Below the pieces are notes generated by a model. The model was given only the letters and a program-made list of their open reading frames with translations, was not told the DNA's origin and made no database searches. From the NCBI RefSeq assembly GCF_021130785.1, contig NC_060209.1:22878001-22942000 (forward strand): a stretch of DNA of 64,000 bases. Direction: 5' to 3'. Origin of the DNA: Homalodisca vitripennis. Taxonomy: Eukaryota > Arthropoda > Insecta > Hemiptera > Cicadellidae. This document shows positions 35,098 through 46,032 of this stretch, piece by piece. A program made the translations under genes and the position numbers. Positions within the stretch are counted from its first letter, which is position 1. Each line of letters starts with the position of its first letter.

Positions 35098-35183
<86 letters not shown>
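35098..35183. repeat. (TA)n microsatellite
   Basis: About 42 uninterrupted TA units. It replaces the end of the last tRNA-bearing unit. Confidence 0.95.
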
Positions 35184-35186
<3 letters not shown>

Positions 35187-35480
35187 GCTGTCTGGCTGCC
35201 GCCCTGTAATGTACCAAGAACCCCCAAACGCTGTAAAACGCTTGAGAAACTTAAAACAATTTTAAGCGGAACTTAAATGAGAAGGGCACTTGAGCACTTG
35301 TAAAATATATCGGAAGAGAATTTATTTATAATCGGAAGCCTGCCTAAAAAGGCAAATTTGAGTATACTTCTGACCTTTGTTAACCAATACGATAGTTATC
35401 CCTGCCTCTGGTTTTGTGGTCCATGTCTCAACCTCGAATAAGGATGAATTTAGTCATTCAGTAGATCATTGTTTCCACAA

Positions 35481-35903
35481 TGCAAAGGCAATGTCGTGCA
35501 ACTTACAAGAGATAAACATAGTAAATATATAGCAACTACAAATAACCTTTATCCCAATAAACTTGTTCTAGCCTCAGGTGAATCCTCAGTGACTTAATAC
35601 TCTACAACAGTATTAAAAACATTGGCATTGCATGCCAAAGAAACTGAACTAAATATCCTACTCATACAAAAAGTGTCTGGCTTCGGTGAAACCACCTTTA
35701 TACTGAATATGTGTCAAACTGAAGATTTTATTCTATTCCTAATATGGGAGTCCTCCCATGATTTTAGGCTAACACTCAAAAATCTCAACCCAGAGCAGGA
35801 CAAGAACACACTCAAGGACACTTTCAGAACAGTCCACTTCTTTCTCATAAATTCATCTAACCATATTCATAGGATGCTTCCTATATTGTTTAATTATTTA
35901 TAG
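35481..35903 (+). pseudogene. Endogenous viral element, RNA-virus helicase, left part
   Basis: One reading frame, with a single stop near 35586, continues into a 93-codon open segment. VSGFGETTFILN at about 35673-35708 aligns with the nucleotide-binding loop (motif I, GxGKTT) of superfamily-1 viral helicases, with Lys replaced by Glu. FRTVHFFLIN near 35829 matches the block that follows (RTVxSFLxN in alphavirus-like helicases). The helicase unwinds RNA during replication in the parent virus. This copy is not intact. The next motif lies 1.2 kb away in the same order after an insertion. The call rests on motif order and not on a search. Confidence 0.6.
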
Positions 35904-37157
35904 GAATATTTATATTTTATTAAGAGAATTGTAAATTTATATAATAAGTGAATTGTAAGATTGTGATCCTTCCAGCAGTACTGAATTTCTTGTTGATTCG
36001 GGTTCGAGGAATGCCTAGAAGCTTCCTTTTGTCTCTAGGTATTGAGCATAAGTTACAGGTCTGGGTTGGATAGATACCATCCAGTTCAGACATTGTCTTT
36101 GCTCAATTTTGATTGGCCAATGTTTGGTTGATTAGATGGTGGAAGGCACTTCTAGATCCTTCCGGTGGATTCAAGCAGGTTTTCAGGGGAGTCGTTGCTG
36201 TGTGCTCAGAGAGAGAAGTTCGTGTGGAAGTGATTAGCCTACTCTGGCCGTATAGATTTTTCGGTAGGAAGGTTGAGTATTAAGATTAAAATTCTTTTCA
36301 AAATTTAAAGTTTGTGTTTTCAATTAATTAATCTATAACAGTTATTTTTGTTAGTTGATGGAGTCTTCTGGAAATTGTAAGGTACTGAGAAAAGTTAGAA
36401 TTTAACATTTAAATAGACAATTGCTTGACGATATTTTCCTGTTCAAGTTGGTTAAATCAGGAATAGCCTCCTGATAAAGAAAATTTATTTTATACTTTGA
36501 GATTCTATATATATTTTACAAGTTCCTAAATTTAATATTCAAAGCCAAGCAGATTATTCTGGATAGTTCAACAATCTTGTAAATTGGAAAATTACAGGAA
36601 ATAAGTACTTTGTAATTGATACAACTTTGAGTTTAACTGGTTGGACATTGTCTTTGTTCATATATTAATTATTAATATTACCTTAATTTGTTTGATTTTT
36701 ATTTTGAGAAGAAGTCTTATTTAATTATGTGTTTCATTTTATATTTGAAGAAGATTATTTTAGTTTGAAATTTAATGAAGATTTTTATTTTGAGTTTGTG
36801 TTGAAAATATTAGCACTGAGAACTTGAAGGACACAATTATTGAATGATTTGATTCATTGTTAATTTTAAGGCTGGACATGTGAACATTTGATGGCTTATA
36901 AATACTAAATAGTGAGAATAAATTAAATGTAAAAAAGATAGCTTGGCGTTGATCTATTATTGGTGTTGATTTTTATTAAAATTTCTATTAATTGATACTG
37001 AGTTTAATTATTGGATTCCATTGGAACTTGTGCATTTTTAAAATAAACGGTTATTAGTTTACCACCCAATTGATCGCTCTTATACTAAAACAAAAATAGT
37101 TGTAATTGGTTTATAGAAATTAACCTTGCTATAGACACGTTACAATATTAAACAAGG
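35904..37157. mobile_element. Insertion of unknown type splitting the viral element
   Basis: About 1.2 kb with no viral frame separates motifs that should be about 15-30 residues apart. The first 350 bases are less AT-rich and non-coding; the rest is AT-rich with no domain. A candidate TG...CA boundary pair is 35954 and 37144, but I found no clear target duplication. It may be a solo LTR. Confidence 0.4.
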
Positions 37158-37735
37158 ACACTGCTACAAACGTTTATAATTGACGAAGCACTAATAACGC
37201 AAGCAGGACAAATTCTATTCACATCAAATATCTCCAAGACTAAAGATATCTTGCTTATTGGTGACAGAAACCAGATACCGCACATAAACAGAATCGAGGA
37301 CCTGGCGTGAGCTTCCAAAAAATTACAGAATTTGCTGAAACAAAGCAAGTATTGAGCACCTCTTACATATATACAAAAATCACCTTAGCCATTATATTTA
37401 CATATTACTCATAAGGAATGTAGAGAAAAAACAAAACGGAAAACGACCCTAAGACCTCTACTTGACGCCCTAAACAATCTTAATAAAATCATTGATAAAA
37501 GTAGACACCCTTGCTTGTATTCAACCAAGAAGCCCTATGGTATGTGACATGAACAATCCAAGAATTTCAAGGTCGGCAAGCAGTAGACGCTGTTGTGTAG
37601 ACGAACTACCACCAAACCTCAACACATCTACAGATGCACTCCCTACTGTCTTGTGGGTATCTCAAGGCATAAAAATTCCTTTGTGTACATCACCAATACT
37701 TTAGAAGACACTATTATCAAGTGGATCCAATAAGT
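37158..37735 (+). pseudogene. Endogenous viral element, RNA-virus helicase, right part
   Basis: Motif II reads FIIDEALITQAG, with the Asp codon at 37182-37184. Motif III reads LLIGDRNQIPHINR, with GDRNQ at 37260-37274. After a shift at about 37310, FQKITEFAETKQVLSTSY is followed by a TYYS-type block, as in the segment before motif VI. Motif VI is VGISRHKNSFVYIT at 37653-37694, back in the frame of motif II. This order and the R-H-K ... F-V-Y ending are those of alphavirus-like superfamily-1 helicases, such as arthropod virga-like and nege-like viruses. Several stops and shifts show it is a fossil. There is no polymerase GDD segment in the window. Confidence 0.65.
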
Positions 37736-37739
37736 GTTC

Positions 37740-38480
37740 AACATGTCTGTCTTGGGTCTGATGAATTTGCTAGATAATATGTAAATACAAATCCAAAATA
37801 TAAACCTCCCTTTAACAACTCTACTGTGGATAATGGGGAAACAACCCAGAAGAATACCCTAAAATAACTATAGGGACAAACTTTTAGTCAAAAACCGGCT
37901 TCCCAAGTAAATACACAAGCAGAAATCAACAAATTTAAGGAACTCACTCCTCAAGAAATACAGAAAAAACAGAATAAAGTCAATGCTAGCAGAGCAGAGG
38001 GCCCAAGAATACAAACTCAATATTGCTTATCAAAGTATAAAGTGGCAGGCAAAACAGACTGACAAGCTAGCACACTTTTTTAGTAAGACGCAACCAGACT
38101 AAATCATAAACTCTGAGCACGGCTTAGCACAAGGAACGCTGGAAAACACAAGAATAGAAGGCTATTCGCTGGAAGGCGGTTTTGTGCTAAAGAACCACGT
38201 AAAATAAAATGTTGTAGAGTGCGCAAAAAGATTTCTTGGAGAGACAAATACATTTTTAAACAAGTGGAGATGAAAATGAACCGATATGCAAAACTGCTCC
38301 ATTTGAAATAAACATAAAGACTATGACCTAAGTAATGGTGCAAACCTAGAACAAGCAATAGGCGTCTTACATAACTAACTAGACGATACTCTAGGTAGTA
38401 TGAATCCAACTATCATAATGTAAGACATAAACGTGAACAATCTTGAAGTCGATAATGACAATAGATAGAGATTTTAAAGT
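37740..38480 (+). mobile_element. LINE endonuclease fragment, decayed
   Basis: From about 38110 the + strand reads, with stops, ENTRIEGYSLEGGF, then ANLEQAIGVLH and NPTIIM-DINV. These resemble the middle and the GDxNV block of LINE apurinic endonucleases. 37740-38100 is Lys- and Gln-rich readable sequence of uncertain origin. No polymerase follows. Confidence 0.45.
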
Positions 38481-39152
38481 CTTCGAGTGAGCATCAGCAG
38501 TCTTAAGGTTATCCTTGAGAAATTGCATAGAACTTCCAAAGAATCGCACTGGCTTTTAAACATAACTTTCAGTGGCCAGTTCTTGGTTGAATTTACTTTT
38601 CCAAGACGAGCTGTTATGAATTTGTAAGAGGTAAGTCCGTGAGAGATTAGTTTAATAATTATTTTCACTCATCATATAACGGAAACATTGATGCTTCATA
38701 ATATTGTTCGTAGAAGTAATTGAAAACAATTTTTGTTAGGATTTGTTGACGATAAATGCAATACCGCCAAAAATCACACAGCATGGCACTATGGAATTAT
38801 AACTTCTTATTGGTATAGAACATCTATACCAGTTCGCTTATAGATAAGGAAACTCTTTGCATACCAGAAGTGTACTACTTGCTGCTTCTGCGTTATTTCT
38901 TTTTTGTTAAGTCTTCTTCTCCTCTCCTAACGAAACGTCTCATTCTCTCTCATAACGTTTGTCTGCCGTGTTAAAGTTGGATTTGTTGTGCAGCGTTTTT
39001 ATGTTGTATTGTAAATCAAATTAAAATTTGATACACTGTATTATCGAGTGGTGTTTTTTACTGAGTGGTGTGATACGTATCTTAAGAGCTAATTTATAAA
39101 TTAAGTTATCGATAATTGTTTATTGTATCTGTCAGTCCAATCCTAGCCTACA
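38481..39152. other. SART1 upstream region
   Basis: Presumed promoter and 5' untranslated region of the gene starting at 39153. I could not pick out a core promoter motif with confidence. No other gene seen. Confidence 0.4.
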
Positions 39153-39336
39153 ATGGGCTCACATAAAAAGCACAAGAAAGATTCGAAGAAACGTAAACAT
39201 CGCGAGCGTGATCGTAGTAGATCGGGTTCAGTTGAAGAAGTAGAAAAGGAAAAGCGTCGTCATAAGAAACATCACAAGGAGAGGAAGAAAGAAAAACGTC
39301 CTAAACCTAGAAGTGATGAATCATATGAAAGTGAAG
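39153..39336 (+). CDS. SART1: SART1 (U4/U6.U5 tri-snRNP protein 1), exon 1
   Basis: The first coding exon of a nuclear splicing factor that is part of the U4/U6.U5 tri-snRNP and is needed to recruit it to the pre-spliceosome. The start ATG at 39153 (CTACAATGG) begins MGSHKKHKKDSKKRKHRERD. It is followed by further Lys/Arg/His-rich and Arg-Ser stretches, as in the N-terminus of SART1 proteins (human starts MGSSKKHR). The donor is GAAG/GTAGGT at 39337, phase 1, which joins exactly to the exon at 61430. This exon alone could be many basic nuclear proteins; the identification comes from exons 2 and 3. Confidence 0.85.
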
Positions 39337-41590
39337 GTAGGTTTCATTTTCAACTTTATGTATGTAACTTAGGCAATTAAGTAGGCTAGCCTATAAAAAA
39401 TAGGTTTCGATGTTGTTTCTACATCTATATCTTTATTGTACACAATGGCAATCCAGAATGAGCATATACAGGATAGCCTAGAAGCCTAAGGTAGTGCCTA
39501 AATTGTCAGATTATTTTACCTGTATTGCTGGTAGGCTATGCCATAGTGTTTTTATGTCCAGTAAACTCCAGAAGATAGTTTAGACTGTGTAGTATGCCAA
39601 ATGGAATGGGTTATAAAGTTCAGCAAGTGATATAGGCCTAAGTGAAGGTATTGGTTTGGCGTTGCCAATTATAATTTCAATGCTATTAATGTTGGCTATT
39701 CTACTCCTCCTGAACAAATATATTTCAATGGTTTTAGAAGGAGCTGATAAAAATTAATAGAATGTTTTTTAATATTGAAAATGGAAATGTCATATTTTGT
39801 TGTTCTATTTATGAGGCTTCTCGGTATTCGCTTTTCAGCATTAGCCTATCTGCACACCAGATTACCTGAGCACTCCGTGGAAATTTCATCAATTCAAAAT
39901 GTTCAAACCAAATAGTCCAATGTATCTAAGGAGCCTTGTCATGTTTTGTAGTCCATGACTATAATTTAACAAACATGTTGTGGTTTAAATTTAGACTTTT
40001 TGTGTGTTTATTGTACTGTCGTGATCGGGTGATTCTACTATTGCATTTTTTAAAGGTAAACATAACAACTTTAAGGCCTAGTAGCCTAACTGATAATGTT
40101 AATTGTGCTCGTATTCTGGAGGCAATTAGGGAAGTTTTGTTTGATACTAGTCTACTTATTCTACAGATTGTGTATGTATTAACTGCATTTCGGTAACTTC
40201 CGTAGCAGATAACTTTATGATGCATTCTTCTTATATTGGCCAACAGTGGGATATATTTGGAGTCACGATGCATTCACCGGGCTGGATTATGTATTTATTT
40301 CAGGCTTCGGGAAAACATGCGTGGGTTATGCGTGAATTTTCATAATGTCACTGGAATTTTTACTAGGAATGTATCGATTCTGATAGCAGCAGAAGTGCTG
40401 AAGGTATGCTTGAAAAATCTTGATTGTACAATATTACATAAAGTGACGTGTGGAAGCTGAATCTTGAATCCTTCTAAGTCTACTTGGGAATGTTGGCTGA
40501 CTGGCAGTACGCTAATTACCGATTGGTAGAATGTGTTTTTGTAGTTCTTTGTGTATAAAAACTATTTAGAAAAGTAAAGTAACAAAATAATATGACTGTT
40601 AAGTTGGTGAATATTTTAATTGTAATTTGTATTTATACGTGAATGTCTGTGTGTCCGCTGGTCCTATACGTGGCCGTTAGTTGCTTGGTGGCAAACCTAC
40701 GATCGCTAATTTTTATTTTATCCATATGTCGTACTTAGTTTATTTGTACATAAATAGATTCTCTATAAATATAAGTCCATAAATTGTTATGTTAATGAAA
40801 TATATTCCAGGTAAGCTCATTTTGTAAGCTACTATTTCTATTATTTAAAAGCAGAAGATATAATGATTTGGTAGGTTTTAAAATATATTCATTTCCCTGA
40901 ATCTCTACACATTCTTTTCAAGTAGCTTGGTATTCTTAGGCTCGGTTTTCCCAAAAAAGGTTAAACAAAGTTGTACCGAACCGACCTTGAATACCAGCAA
41001 AATCTTGGTCTTGTACCTAAAGTTTATGAATCACAGACCTCTCACCTGCAATTTTAGACTGTAGTACTGCCCTGTGTTGCTAATTATTTGTTCTCTTTAT
41101 TTTTACAAATTATAAATAAATAAATGTATTTATTTTCTCTTTCTGCCACAAAACATACATAAAATATATGAAGAACTTACATGATTAAAAATCATAAACA
41201 ATATAGTTATACTTGCCAAGACTGACTATATGTACTAAATGAACATGTCTTAGATTAAAAAAAAAAAAAAATAACATAACGTAACTTAAAAAATAACTTA
41301 ACATAATTTTTTTCAGTCTCCTTACATATAATATTGTTATAAAAAAACTTGTAAATATACTAGATTATATAAATATCAGAAGAGAAAATTTAGGGCCTCC
41401 AAGGCACGTGGCCTGTTCGGAGGTTCCAAATATTAAACATTAAACTTGTTTTACAGCGTCCAGATTGTGAAAGAATGAATATTTTATTTAAACTTTTTCG
41501 GCCAATTTTCTTCTTACTATCAGTGCTTCTTTTCTTTGTTGCATGATAAATTATTGAAACAAAAATAATAGAAAATATGTCATATAGAAA

Positions 41591-41596
<6 letters not shown>

Positions 41597-41650
<54 letters not shown>
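41597..41650. repeat. (TA)n microsatellite
   Basis: About 27 TA units at the 3' side of the LINE. Confidence 0.9.
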
Positions 41651-41652
<2 letters not shown>

Positions 41653-41724
41653 TTAGTTTACTGTATGTAACAGAGCATCTAAGCGAAAAAGATGGAAAAT
41701 ATTTATGGTATACAAACATAAATG

Positions 41725-43281
41725 TTATTGCTGAATTTGAATCAGAAAGTCAATGTGTTCCAAAGTTAGCAGCCACTCTCTAAGTCTTTTCAAAAATGTG
41801 TCAATATTCAATAATTCTTTAATATTGCTTGGTAATTTGTTAAAAATTCTTGGTGCTATAAAATTTAATGTTCTTGTAAAAAATGTAGAATTTGGTTTAG
41901 GAACTGTAAATTGATTCCCGGATCTTAATTTTTGCTTATATTCTATATTTTTTTGTGGCATATTACCACTCTTGCAAAAGAAAATTTTCAGAACTTTATA
42001 AACAAAAATATATTTCAATGGTAAAATTTTTAAATCCAAAAAAAGCGGACGCGAATGGACTGTCTTTCCTTTATTTAATATTAACCTTACTGCATGTTTT
42101 TGTTGAACATATATTGCATTCAGATAAGTATCGTATGTACTGCCCCAAAAGATAATTCCATAATCAATTCTGCTCTGTATCAATGAAAAATATAGCATAC
42201 GCATAACTCTTTCATTACATAACTTCCTAAGAAAATAAAAATACCTTAAAATATTATTTATTTTGTTTTTTAAATGATTTATGTGAATTTTCCAATTAAC
42301 CTCGCTATCAACAAAAATTCCTAAATACTTTATATGCGTTACTCTATCAACTACAGCACAACTATTCCCAATACATACAGTTTGAACACCTAGACACTTA
42401 GCACATTTGTAATAAACTTGATTTTCGAAGTTAATATCTTTTTTGAGGCTGAAATTTATATATTTAGTTTTTTCTACACTCAGCAGCATGTGATTCATAG
42501 TAAACCACCACTGAAGTGCTTCCAAATCATTTTCCATACTGGACCTTATACTGTTCCAACTAGATTCTGAATAGCAGAGAGCTGTGTCGTCAGCAAAAGA
42601 AGTTATTTTTCCTCGTAAACTACCATTGCATAAGTCATTTATGTAGACAATGAATAATATTGCTCCCAGGACAGATCCTTGGGGTACACCTTGCTTTATT
42701 ATTCCAGAGTCACTTAATACAGAATTAACTCTTACACATTGCTTCCTATCTTCCAAGTAACTCTGAAACCATTTGTATGCAATTCCACGCACTCCACATT
42801 GATGTAATTTATCCAATAAAATTTTATGATTCACAGTGTCAAAAGCTTTTGTTATATCGAGGAAAAGACCACTAATACATTTACCCTCATTCAAACCATC
42901 ATTCACATCTGTCATGAAATGCAACAGTGCATTCTCTGTATTCATACCAGATCTAAATCCAAATTGATTATTACTAAAAAAATCAGTCATTTCAAAAAAT
43001 TTTAACAATTTTTGTTTCATTAGTTTTTCAAAAATCTTTGAGAAGCATGAAAGCAAAGATATAGGACGATAATTACTGCTGTTCAAATCAGAACCTTTTT
43101 TAAATATTGGTATTACTACTGCATTTTTTAACTGCGTTGGAAAGACTCCACTGTTGAAACTCAAATTAATTATGTACAACAAGACATCCATGATTTTGGG
43201 ATAGATATTCTTAATCGTGAAGGAACTAATTCCATCCAGACCCGGTGAAGTATTATTTTTAAGTGATTTAATAACGCTCAC
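41725..43281 (-). CDS. LINE ORF2, reverse transcriptase part
   Basis: 518 codons open. The motifs in order are NNTSPGLDGISSFTIK, VVIPIFKKGSDLNSSNYRPI, NQFGFRSGMNTENAL, GLFLDITKAFDTVNH, GVPQGSVLGAILFIVYIND, and the catalytic FADD near 42590. The C-terminal tail resembles that of the LINE fragment at 28.3 kb. It copies LINE RNA into DNA at the nicked target. The ORF2 frame is interrupted once upstream, near 43340, separating this from the endonuclease. The true protein therefore starts at 44656 rather than at an internal Met here. Confidence 0.93.
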   Translation of the reverse strand: MSVIKSLKNNTSPGLDGISSFTIKNIYPKIMDVLLYIINLSFNSGVFPTQLKNAVVIPIFKKGSDLNSSNYRPISLLSCFSKIFEKLMKQKLLKFFEMTDFFSNNQFGFRSGMNTENALLHFMTDVNDGLNEGKCISGLFLDITKAFDTVNHKILLDKLHQCGVRGIAYKWFQSYLEDRKQCVRVNSVLSDSGIIKQGVPQGSVLGAILFIVYINDLCNGSLRGKITSFADDTALCYSESSWNSIRSSMENDLEALQWWFTMNHMLLSVEKTKYINFSLKKDINFENQVYYKCAKCLGVQTVCIGNSCAVVDRVTHIKYLGIFVDSEVNWKIHINHLKNKINNILRYFYFLRKLCNERVMRMLYFSLIQSRIDYGIIFWGSTYDTYLNAIYVQQKHAVRLILNKGKTVHSRPLFLDLKILPLKYIFVYKVLKIFFCKSGNMPQKNIEYKQKLRSGNQFTVPKPNSTFFTRTLNFIAPRIFNKLPSNIKELLNIDTFLKRLREWLLTLEHIDFLIQIQQ

Positions 43282-43348
43282 CAGCTCATGTGGTAGAACT
43301 GAATCAATAAAAATTGAATTTACTTGGTATACTTTTGTAAAGGAATTT

Positions 43349-44656
43349 TTATAATGCAGTAGAGGAAAATTTTTTAATTGAGGATCGTAAGTTTAGTTTA
43401 CTCACTATATTTAAAAAGTAATCATTAAAATAGTTTGCAACAGAAAATGGATCAGAAATCAATGTGTGATTTATGTCTAGTGTTATAGTCTGTTTGATTT
43501 GTTTAGCTTGACCAGTCACTTCTTTCAAAACTTTCCAAGTGCCCTTGGAATTTCTATTGCAATTTTCAAACTTTCGTTTATAAAAATTATTTTTTTGTTC
43601 TTTTATGTATGTATGAAGTCTATTTCTAAATTTTAAGTAATATAGTTTCAATTTGGTATTGTTTGGGTGATTCTTAACCAGTTTAAAAATATGGTTCCTT
43701 CTCTTAATTTTTGAACAAATAAAATTAGTAATCCACGGTTTCTTTAATTTATATTGATTTATCTGTCGTAATTCCACTCTACTTTGTATTAAGAAACTTT
43801 GTAAAGTTCCCACAAACTCATCAAACGCCAAAGACGCATTTGCCTGATTATAGACAAGAGACCAGTCTGCGCTATCCAACAGCTGATCGAGCCGAGCGTA
43901 ATCAGTGCGGTAGCGGGGCGAGGACAGCAAAGGCTTGCCACCCTCTCCCCGCGCACCGCACACCTGCACGCTCACACAGACCATGGAGTGGTCTGTGATG
44001 TCCGCGTGCATCACAGACGCGTCTACAATAATCCTGTTTTTACTGGATACTCTCATATAAGCATGATCGATGCAACTTTCAGACTGTTCTGTAATTCGTG
44101 TTGGCTCCCGTATTAAACTCTCAAACCCGTTTACAGCCATCAGAGTTTTATAACTATCTACAGACGCACAGACATTGTCCAATAAATTTATATTAATGTC
44201 TCCAATAAGTAAAAAGTTTGCCATATTTTTAAAATTACAATTTGACTTATTAAATTGGTTCCTCAACTCATCGATGAAAATATCAGCTGCATTAAACACA
44301 AACCTATATACAGCAAGTAAATAAAATGTTTCTTTACAAAAAACAAAAGATATCAATAACGCATCTGCCGATTGTAACTCAAATTGGATACAATTTACAT
44401 TGTTGATTAAATCGTTAATATAAACCGCCACACCTCCAGCTCTATAATTATCATTACATTGAGTTATTAAATTATAATTTGGTATTTTATAAAATTCAAC
44501 TTCGTTTGTACTTATCCATGTTTCTGATAAGATGATAATATCAGGAAAGATACAATTTGCCTGCAATTCAGAAATGAAAATATCAAAATTCTGTCTCATA
44601 CTTCTAACATTTTGATGAACAACTAAAATTTTATCGTTCATTAACTGAAGAAACAA
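43349..44656 (-). CDS. LINE ORF2, endonuclease part
   Basis: 435 codons from the Met at 44654-44656. Apurinic-type endonuclease motifs are visible: LVVHQNVRSMRQNFD near the start, IILSETWIS, YRAGGVAVYI, LIGDINI and ITDHSMV with the catalytic His. The domain nicks target DNA to prime reverse transcription. The last residues drift out of frame near 43340 and reading continues in the polymerase segment, implying a single indel. Confidence 0.92.
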   Translation of the reverse strand: MFLQLMNDKILVVHQNVRSMRQNFDIFISELQANCIFPDIIILSETWISTNEVEFYKIPNYNLITQCNDNYRAGGVAVYINDLINNVNCIQFELQSADALLISFVFCKETFYLLAVYRFVFNAADIFIDELRNQFNKSNCNFKNMANFLLIGDININLLDNVCASVDSYKTLMAVNGFESLIREPTRITEQSESCIDHAYMRVSSKNRIIVDASVMHADITDHSMVCVSVQVCGARGEGGKPLLSSPRYRTDYARLDQLLDSADWSLVYNQANASLAFDEFVGTLQSFLIQSRVELRQINQYKLKKPWITNFICSKIKRRNHIFKLVKNHPNNTKLKLYYLKFRNRLHTYIKEQKNNFYKRKFENCNRNSKGTWKVLKEVTGQAKQIKQTITLDINHTLISDPFSVANYFNDYFLNIVSKLNLRSSIKKFSSTAL

Positions 44657-45108
44657 TAAAAAAAATACATTTTTATCTATACATTTTAAGAAAAATTAAA
44701 TTAAAACAAAACTCATGGTTATAATTGTTACATAAAATCTATAAAGTAATAATTAAGTATTTCACAAACACTTATCTATAACTGTATCAAAATATACATG
44801 TCATAAATCCTGGCACATTATCATACTGTTAAATTAAGCAGTTAAATGAAAATTTTATTATTTATTTACAAAAATCTACACAATCTTTTAATATGATTGC
44901 ATTATACTTTATTATAAGATAAAAATAATTCATATTTCTATATAAAATATTTGTTAAGTGTTATGCAAATACATATGAATAAATATATAGCCAAAATAAA
45001 TATTTGTTCCACATATAGTAATGTAAAAATATATATAAACAAAGAATTATATACAAAGAATAAATAAAAATTATAAATATACTTCTTTCGTTTTTAGGCA
45101 AATAAAAA

Positions 45109-46032
45109 TTACAGTTTACTTAAGTCAGCTTGGCAAGTCACCTGAATTACATTGGTTCCATCGTCTTTCCTTAAGAAGATTTTGCCGCCCCTCACCCAGA
45201 GGTGCTTGAAGTTCTTTTCCTTCTTGATCTGCCGCGCCGCCCCCAGTAGCCGCCTCCTCGCCGGTGTCAGGGACTCATTGACGTACACCATTTGGTCCAT
45301 GGGCATGTTCATGTGTCTGGTAGATAGGTTTCGCTTGACACGACGCTTCCTCATGAACTCCTCCTTGTCCATGCGCCTAACAAACTTGACAATGATGCCA
45401 GGCGGGGGGCCGCTGTGACCGACTTTGCTACCAAGACGATGACAGGCGTCAATCATGGAGTCCGTAACGGTTAAGTCCAGAGCTTTTCCCACTTCCTTCA
45501 CAACGCTGACGACGTCTTCGTTTGGCTGCACCGGAATTCCCTGTATTTCTATGGTATTTGCCCTGGAGTATTGTTCCATATCATCAATCCTCTGTTCAAG
45601 ATCAGCGACCTTCTTATTTAAACTTTTGTTTTCTTGCATCAATTCATCAATTATTTTTAAGCATTTTTCCATAGACAAATTTTGCTGCTTCATAGTTTTT
45701 GTATTTTCTTCAATTTTTTCAGTTAAGAATTCATAGGATTTGTTAAAATTTTTTTCTTGGGTTTTTTGGCCTTCAGCTATTTCCTCGATTTTTTTCATTA
45801 TATCTTCGAGTGAAAGTTTCCCTTCCTGAGCTGCGGAGTCAAACCTCAAGCTCTTTCTTCGTGTTTCACTACACGGCTGACACCTCCAAGTTAGTCCATC
45901 GGCGGTGATGCAGTCGAGATCAGCCTTGTTCATCCGCATGCAGGTTCCATGAAACTCTTTGGAACAATCATTACATACAAGCTTGAGTTGTTTCGAAGTG
46001 ATAGACTTTGTACAAACATCACAATTGGCCAT
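45109..46032 (-). CDS. LINE ORF1 protein (PHD-like finger plus coiled coil)
   Basis: 307 codons, intact, ATG at 46030-46032. Residues 1-55 form a PHD-type zinc finger (CDVC, CNDC, EFHGTC, WRCQPC), as found in ORF1 of CR1-type LINEs. A long coiled coil follows (about 85-155, with ENKSLNKKVADLEQRIDDME), then an RNA-binding-like region (VKFVRRMDKEEFMRKRR, VYVNESLTPARRRLL, KHLWVRGGKIFLRKDDG). ORF1 proteins bind the LINE RNA and form trimers or larger complexes. Being uninterrupted suggests the copy is fairly young. Confidence 0.9.
   Translation of the reverse strand: MANCDVCTKSITSKQLKLVCNDCSKEFHGTCMRMNKADLDCITADGLTWRCQPCSETRRKSLRFDSAAQEGKLSLEDIMKKIEEIAEGQKTQEKNFNKSYEFLTEKIEENTKTMKQQNLSMEKCLKIIDELMQENKSLNKKVADLEQRIDDMEQYSRANTIEIQGIPVQPNEDVVSVVKEVGKALDLTVTDSMIDACHRLGSKVGHSGPPPGIIVKFVRRMDKEEFMRKRRVKRNLSTRHMNMPMDQMVYVNESLTPARRRLLGAARQIKKEKNFKHLWVRGGKIFLRKDDGTNVIQVTCQADLSKL

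Larger units (their letters stand above)
33200..35098. repeat. Palindromic array of seven tRNA-bearing units (~263 bp each)
   Basis: Three units with the tRNA on the - strand (tRNA starts 33240, 33500, 33767) run head-to-tail. The array then flips at about 34012-34028, and four units follow on the + strand (34166, 34427, 34692, 34956). Spacings are 260-267 bases. Units also share a spacer with the blocks CACATATGTGTTTAAATAACC and CTGTCAAATGACTTCTATTT. Copies are nearly identical and differ mainly by 1-base length changes. A short TA run abuts the left end and a long (TA)n the right end. Related units occur at 23.47-23.72 kb and 55.57-56.04 kb. Confidence 0.93.

Noticed and set aside
33200..35183. 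CRISPR-like array of regular repeats
   Set aside because: Units are about 263 bp, contain a tRNA-like gene, and occur in a eukaryotic genome with an internal inversion. There is no short repeat-spacer pattern.
45152..45736. + strand frames opposite LINE ORF1
   Set aside because: Shadows of ORF1, which has clear domains on the - strand.
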